From positions 1-8,048 of the forward strand of contig MGUO01000187.1 of the NCBI GenBank assembly GCA_001800015.1: a DNA stretch of 8,048 bases, written 5' to 3'. The DNA is from Elusimicrobia bacterium RIFCSPHIGHO2_02_FULL_57_9. Lineage in GTDB: Bacteria; Elusimicrobiota; Elusimicrobia; UBA1565; UBA9628. Under the pieces are notes generated by a model. That model was not told the origin of the DNA. It worked only from the letters and a program-made list of their open reading frames with translations, and did not search any database. A program made the position numbers and the translations under genes. Positions 5,824-8,048 of this stretch are shown here, piece by piece. Every line of letters starts with the position of its first letter. Within the stretch, counting starts at the first letter, position 1.

Positions 5824-6114
5824 TCATCTGCGGCGAATTAGAAGGAAACCGGCCGCTGCCAGGCAAGCCAGGCCTGCTAAGCCGGCCATTACCCAAGGGG
5901 CGGATATTCGCCGGCTGTGTCCAGCCAGATTTCCAACAAAGTCCTGGCCTTGAGGCACTCCCTTGGCCGCTTTCGCCGTAACATCCTGGCCGGAATGATG
6001 GGGCATGAGCCTTGCCAGGGCTTGCATGGGAAACGGCCTTGTCCAGGTCCCCGGACTGGGTGCCGAATTATCGAATATGGGCTCAAGAAGATATTCGACG
6101 TTAGGGTCTACCAT
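5824..6114 (-). CDS. Small protein with C-terminal membrane anchor
   Basis: Ninety-six residues from the only in-frame start after the cstA stop, beginning MVDPNVEYLLEPIFDN. I do not recognise a family. The first 70 residues are polar and proline-rich; residues 73-93 (APWVMAGLAGLACLAAAGFLL) form one membrane helix, ended by IRRR. This layout, helix plus terminal arginines, resembles C-terminal sorting tails such as PEP-CTERM or MYXO-CTERM, though there is no signal peptide. The ATG lies 10 nt after the cstA stop and lacks a Shine-Dalgarno, so translation would depend on coupling to cstA. The same frame stays open upstream to 6216, inside the cstA end, encoding a natural-looking GGVYVVPKNPKYPGDKPGK. 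The ORF may therefore be a truncated remnant of a longer protein or be joined to cstA by a frameshift. Coding potential is likely, integrity uncertain. Confidence 0.5.
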   Translation of the reverse strand: MVDPNVEYLLEPIFDNSAPSPGTWTRPFPMQALARLMPHHSGQDVTAKAAKGVPQGQDFVGNLAGHSRRISAPWVMAGLAGLACLAAAGFLLIRRR

Positions 6115-6124
6115 CTTGCCAGGC

Positions 6125-7831
6125 TTATCGCCGGGATACTTTGGATTTTTGGGAACAACATATACACCACCGGGCCCGGCTGACGACTTCCCAAAGGTAG
6201 GCCAAAGCCACGGCGATCAGTAGAATTCCAGTTGTGCCGATCGGGTCAAGCTTGCCCTGCCCCGTGGCGAGCGTCGAAAGCCAGGGTTTTACGATAAGGA
6301 CCAGGGAGCTTAAGGTAACCGTCAGCATAAAGAGCGCCGGGATGCCGGTGATCCACCAGCGCCGGCCCTCGCGCCGCAGCCAAATCGTCACGCCGGTTAA
6401 GGTCATGGCGGCCAGCAGCTGGTTGGAGGCGCCGAAAGCGGGCCAGAAAAGCTTCCATAAGGGCAGAGGTTTTCCTGAGCCATCATGAAATGTCGCGAAA
6501 ACAGCGCCCAGCGGCACGAGCAATGTCAGCAGCGTGGCGATGATGGAACCTTTTTTCCCTTTAAGGCCGAAAGAATCTTCCATGACATAGCGGCCCAGGC
6601 GTGCGGCGACATCGAGGGTGTCATAAATGAAGGTCGCGAAAGCCAGCTTGCCGAATATGACGCCGGAGGCGAAAGGGACGCCAAATACCCCCAGAAAATG
6701 AGCCAGGCCCCGGGCGTAAATCTCATCGGGCCCAAGTTTTAGATCGGGCGAGCCGGGGGCCAGCATCATCAAGGTGGCCATGGCGATGACGGCCACCAGG
6801 CCTTCCAAAAGCATGCCGCCGTAGCCGACAATGCGCGCGTCGGTTTCCCGCGCCAGTTGCTTGGAAGTGGTCCCCGACGCGACCAGCCCATGGAAGCCCG
6901 AGCAGGCGCCGCAGGCGATGGTCGTAAATAAAAGGGGGAAAAGCGACGGCCCCGCTTCGCTTACCGGCTTAAGCGTGCTGGGAAAAGAAACGGCCTGGCC
7001 GCCGAAAAGAAGGCCGAAAACGCCGGCGGCAAAAGTGGAATAAAGAATAAAGCCCCCGAGATAGCCGCGCGGCTGAAGCAAAAGCCACATGGGAAGCAGG
7101 CTCGCCACAAAGCAATAAACCAGGATGAGACAGTCCCAGGCTCTTTGCTGGGCCAGGATTTCGCCGGGGAATGCGACGGGCAGCCTTTGGCCGATCCAGA
7201 TCGCAAAGAAAATGGCCGGCACAAAAATCGCGGTCGTGACCCAAAGAGGCCATTGCGTGCGCTTCCAGACCAGGCCGAGTACGACAGCCAATAGAAGGTA
7301 GAGGAAAGACGAGGTGGCCACCCCCGGGCCGAAGTTCTCGGCTCCAAGCTCGGGGCGGCTGACAAAAGCCGTTGCCGTCAAATCGGCGAAAACAACGATG
7401 ACGTAGATAAGACTCAACCAGATAAAGCCCGAAAAAAGCAGGCTGGCGCGCTTGCCCAAGACTTCGCGTAGGACAGCGCCGATATTTTTGCCGCCGTGGC
7501 GTACCGATATCGCCAGCGCGGAGAAATCGTGAACGCCGCCGATGAATATGGCGCCCAGCACAATCCAGAAAAGCCCCGGCAGCCAGCCGTATTTGCCGCC
7601 CGCGATAATGGGGCCGGCGATGGGACCCACCGCCGCGATGGCCGCGAAATGCTGGCCCAATAGAATGGCGGGCCGGGTGGGTACGAAGTCCTGGCCGTCG
7701 TTGGTGCGGCAGGCGGGAGTGCCGCGGGCATCATCCAGGCCGAAGGCCTTGCTCAGCCAGCTTCCATAGAGCCAGAAGCCGGCCAGAAACACGGCGATGG
7801 GCAGCAGGGCGGTCCACAACAAGCTCGTCAT
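6125..7831 (-). CDS. cstA: Carbon starvation protein A (peptide/pyruvate-type transporter)
   Basis: A polytopic inner-membrane transporter of the CstA family, whose studied members import peptides or pyruvate (E. coli CstA, BtsT). The length is 568 residues from the ATG at 7831, matching the short CstA branch rather than the roughly 700-residue E. coli forms. Family hallmarks, numbered from this start, include GPIAGPIIAG (69-78), IGGVHDFSALAISVRHGGK (97-115), GACSGFHGLVASGTTSKQL (308-326), FATFIYDTLDVAARLGRY (398-415) and FWPAFGASNQLLAAMTL (462-478). More than a dozen hydrophobic helices are visible. An in-frame ATG at 7879 would add 16 residues; I prefer 7831 because MTSLLWTALLPIAVFLAGF is the usual family N-terminus and an extended -10 lies 11 nt before it. 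The last 15 residues (RWCICCSQKSKVSRR) look foreign to the family and overlap the upstream extension of the next ORF. Expression may respond to carbon limitation, by analogy only; no operator is seen. Confidence 0.92.
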   Translation of the reverse strand: MTSLLWTALLPIAVFLAGFWLYGSWLSKAFGLDDARGTPACRTNDGQDFVPTRPAILLGQHFAAIAAVGPIAGPIIAGGKYGWLPGLFWIVLGAIFIGGVHDFSALAISVRHGGKNIGAVLREVLGKRASLLFSGFIWLSLIYVIVVFADLTATAFVSRPELGAENFGPGVATSSFLYLLLAVVLGLVWKRTQWPLWVTTAIFVPAIFFAIWIGQRLPVAFPGEILAQQRAWDCLILVYCFVASLLPMWLLLQPRGYLGGFILYSTFAAGVFGLLFGGQAVSFPSTLKPVSEAGPSLFPLLFTTIACGACSGFHGLVASGTTSKQLARETDARIVGYGGMLLEGLVAVIAMATLMMLAPGSPDLKLGPDEIYARGLAHFLGVFGVPFASGVIFGKLAFATFIYDTLDVAARLGRYVMEDSFGLKGKKGSIIATLLTLLVPLGAVFATFHDGSGKPLPLWKLFWPAFGASNQLLAAMTLTGVTIWLRREGRRWWITGIPALFMLTVTLSSLVLIVKPWLSTLATGQGKLDPIGTTGILLIAVALAYLWEVVSRARWCICCSQKSKVSRR

Positions 7832-7842
7832 TATTTGAAAAA

Positions 7843-7851
7843 ATATTAGCA
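7843..7851 (-). promoter_or_regulatory. Extended -10 promoter of cstA
   Basis: TGCTAATAT on the minus strand carries the TG extension and ends 11 nt before the ATG at 7831, with no Shine-Dalgarno. A weaker TAAGAT at 7894-7889 lies 9 nt before the alternative ATG at 7879. Either arrangement gives a nearly leaderless message. Confidence 0.4.
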
Positions 7852-7915
7852 AAATTGATAGGTCCTGCCGTTGGGACATCAGCGCAAAATCTTAGGGAAA
7901 TCGATAAGTTTTTCG

Positions 7916-7921
7916 TATAAT
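7916..7921 (+). promoter_or_regulatory. -10 element of the right-edge gene
   Basis: A perfect TATAAT lies 8 nt before the ATG at 7930, so the A of the start codon is a likely transcription start. No clear -35 and no Shine-Dalgarno are seen. It is divergent from the cstA promoter about 70 bp away. Confidence 0.5.
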
Positions 7922-7929
7922 AACGTTTC

Positions 7930-8048
7930 ATGCCGCGGAAGCTGATCCGAACCTGGCTTTTTTTTATCACCTGCGCCTGTGTCGGCTATCTGGCCATGGC
8001 GACGGTGGCGGCCCCGGCCCCCAAGCCCATTGCCGAATCCGCGGCGCT
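7930..8048 (+). CDS. Start of an exported or membrane protein, cut by the window edge
   Basis: An open frame from ATG 7930 continues past the window end, 39 complete codons being visible. It begins MPRKLIRTWLFF with a positively charged start, a hydrophobic core (TWLFFITCACVGYLAMATVAA) and then a proline- and alanine-rich stretch (APAPKPIAES). This is a typical signal peptide or N-terminal anchor followed by a linker. The start is supported by a perfect TATAAT at 8 nt. The third positions of the codons are GC-rich like those of pcm. Nothing of the functional domain is visible, so no function can be given. It is divergent from cstA. Confidence 0.6.
   Translation, partial: MPRKLIRTWLFFITCACVGYLAMATVAAPAPKPIAESAA

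Overview
The window (about 8 kb, moderately GC-rich) is ordinary-looking bacterial chromosome. It holds six complete recognisable or convincing protein genes, one small C-anchored ORF, one tRNA, one gene cut by the right edge, and one orphan transcription unit of unknown nature. There are no IS elements, CRISPR arrays or phage genes. The organism is probably a Gram-negative-type bacterium: there is a lipoprotein signal on the PCMT, a secreted protein, a ClsB-type cardiolipin synthase and a SpoVG outside any visible sporulation context. That mix would fit lineages such as Elusimicrobiota or deltaproteobacteria-like groups, but this is a guess from gene content; no 16S or ribosomal marker is present.

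Left part (1-3540): a ClsB-like phospholipase D/cardiolipin synthase reads leftward. Divergent from it, across only 39 bp, a SMUBP-2/IGHMBP2-type superfamily 1 helicase reads rightward, followed after 73 nt by a SpoVG-family nucleic-acid-binding protein.

Middle (3541-4860): a 458-bp stretch without a confident gene contains the best sigma70-like promoter of the window (TTGACA, 16 bp, TACAAT). It is embedded in a nearly perfect 40-bp palindrome, and about 280 nt later there is a hairpin followed by six Ts. This looks like a small RNA gene or a short mRNA. After it comes a secreted protein of unknown function with a good Shine-Dalgarno sequence.

Right part (4861-8048): a lipoprotein-type protein-L-isoaspartate O-methyltransferase (pcm) runs rightward. 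Its reading frame ends inside a leftward tRNA-Cys gene. Then, leftward, come a 96-residue protein with a C-terminal membrane anchor and cstA, a peptide/pyruvate-type transporter. A gene with a signal peptide starts divergently from cstA and leaves the window.

A recurring theme is translation starts with no Shine-Dalgarno and a -10 element only 6-11 nt upstream (cls, helicase, pcm, cstA, right-edge gene), suggesting leaderless mRNAs. The spoVG and secreted-protein genes have conventional ribosome binding sites. The genes do not form one pathway; they are membrane, envelope and nucleic-acid housekeeping functions plus the unexplained 3547-3869 unit.
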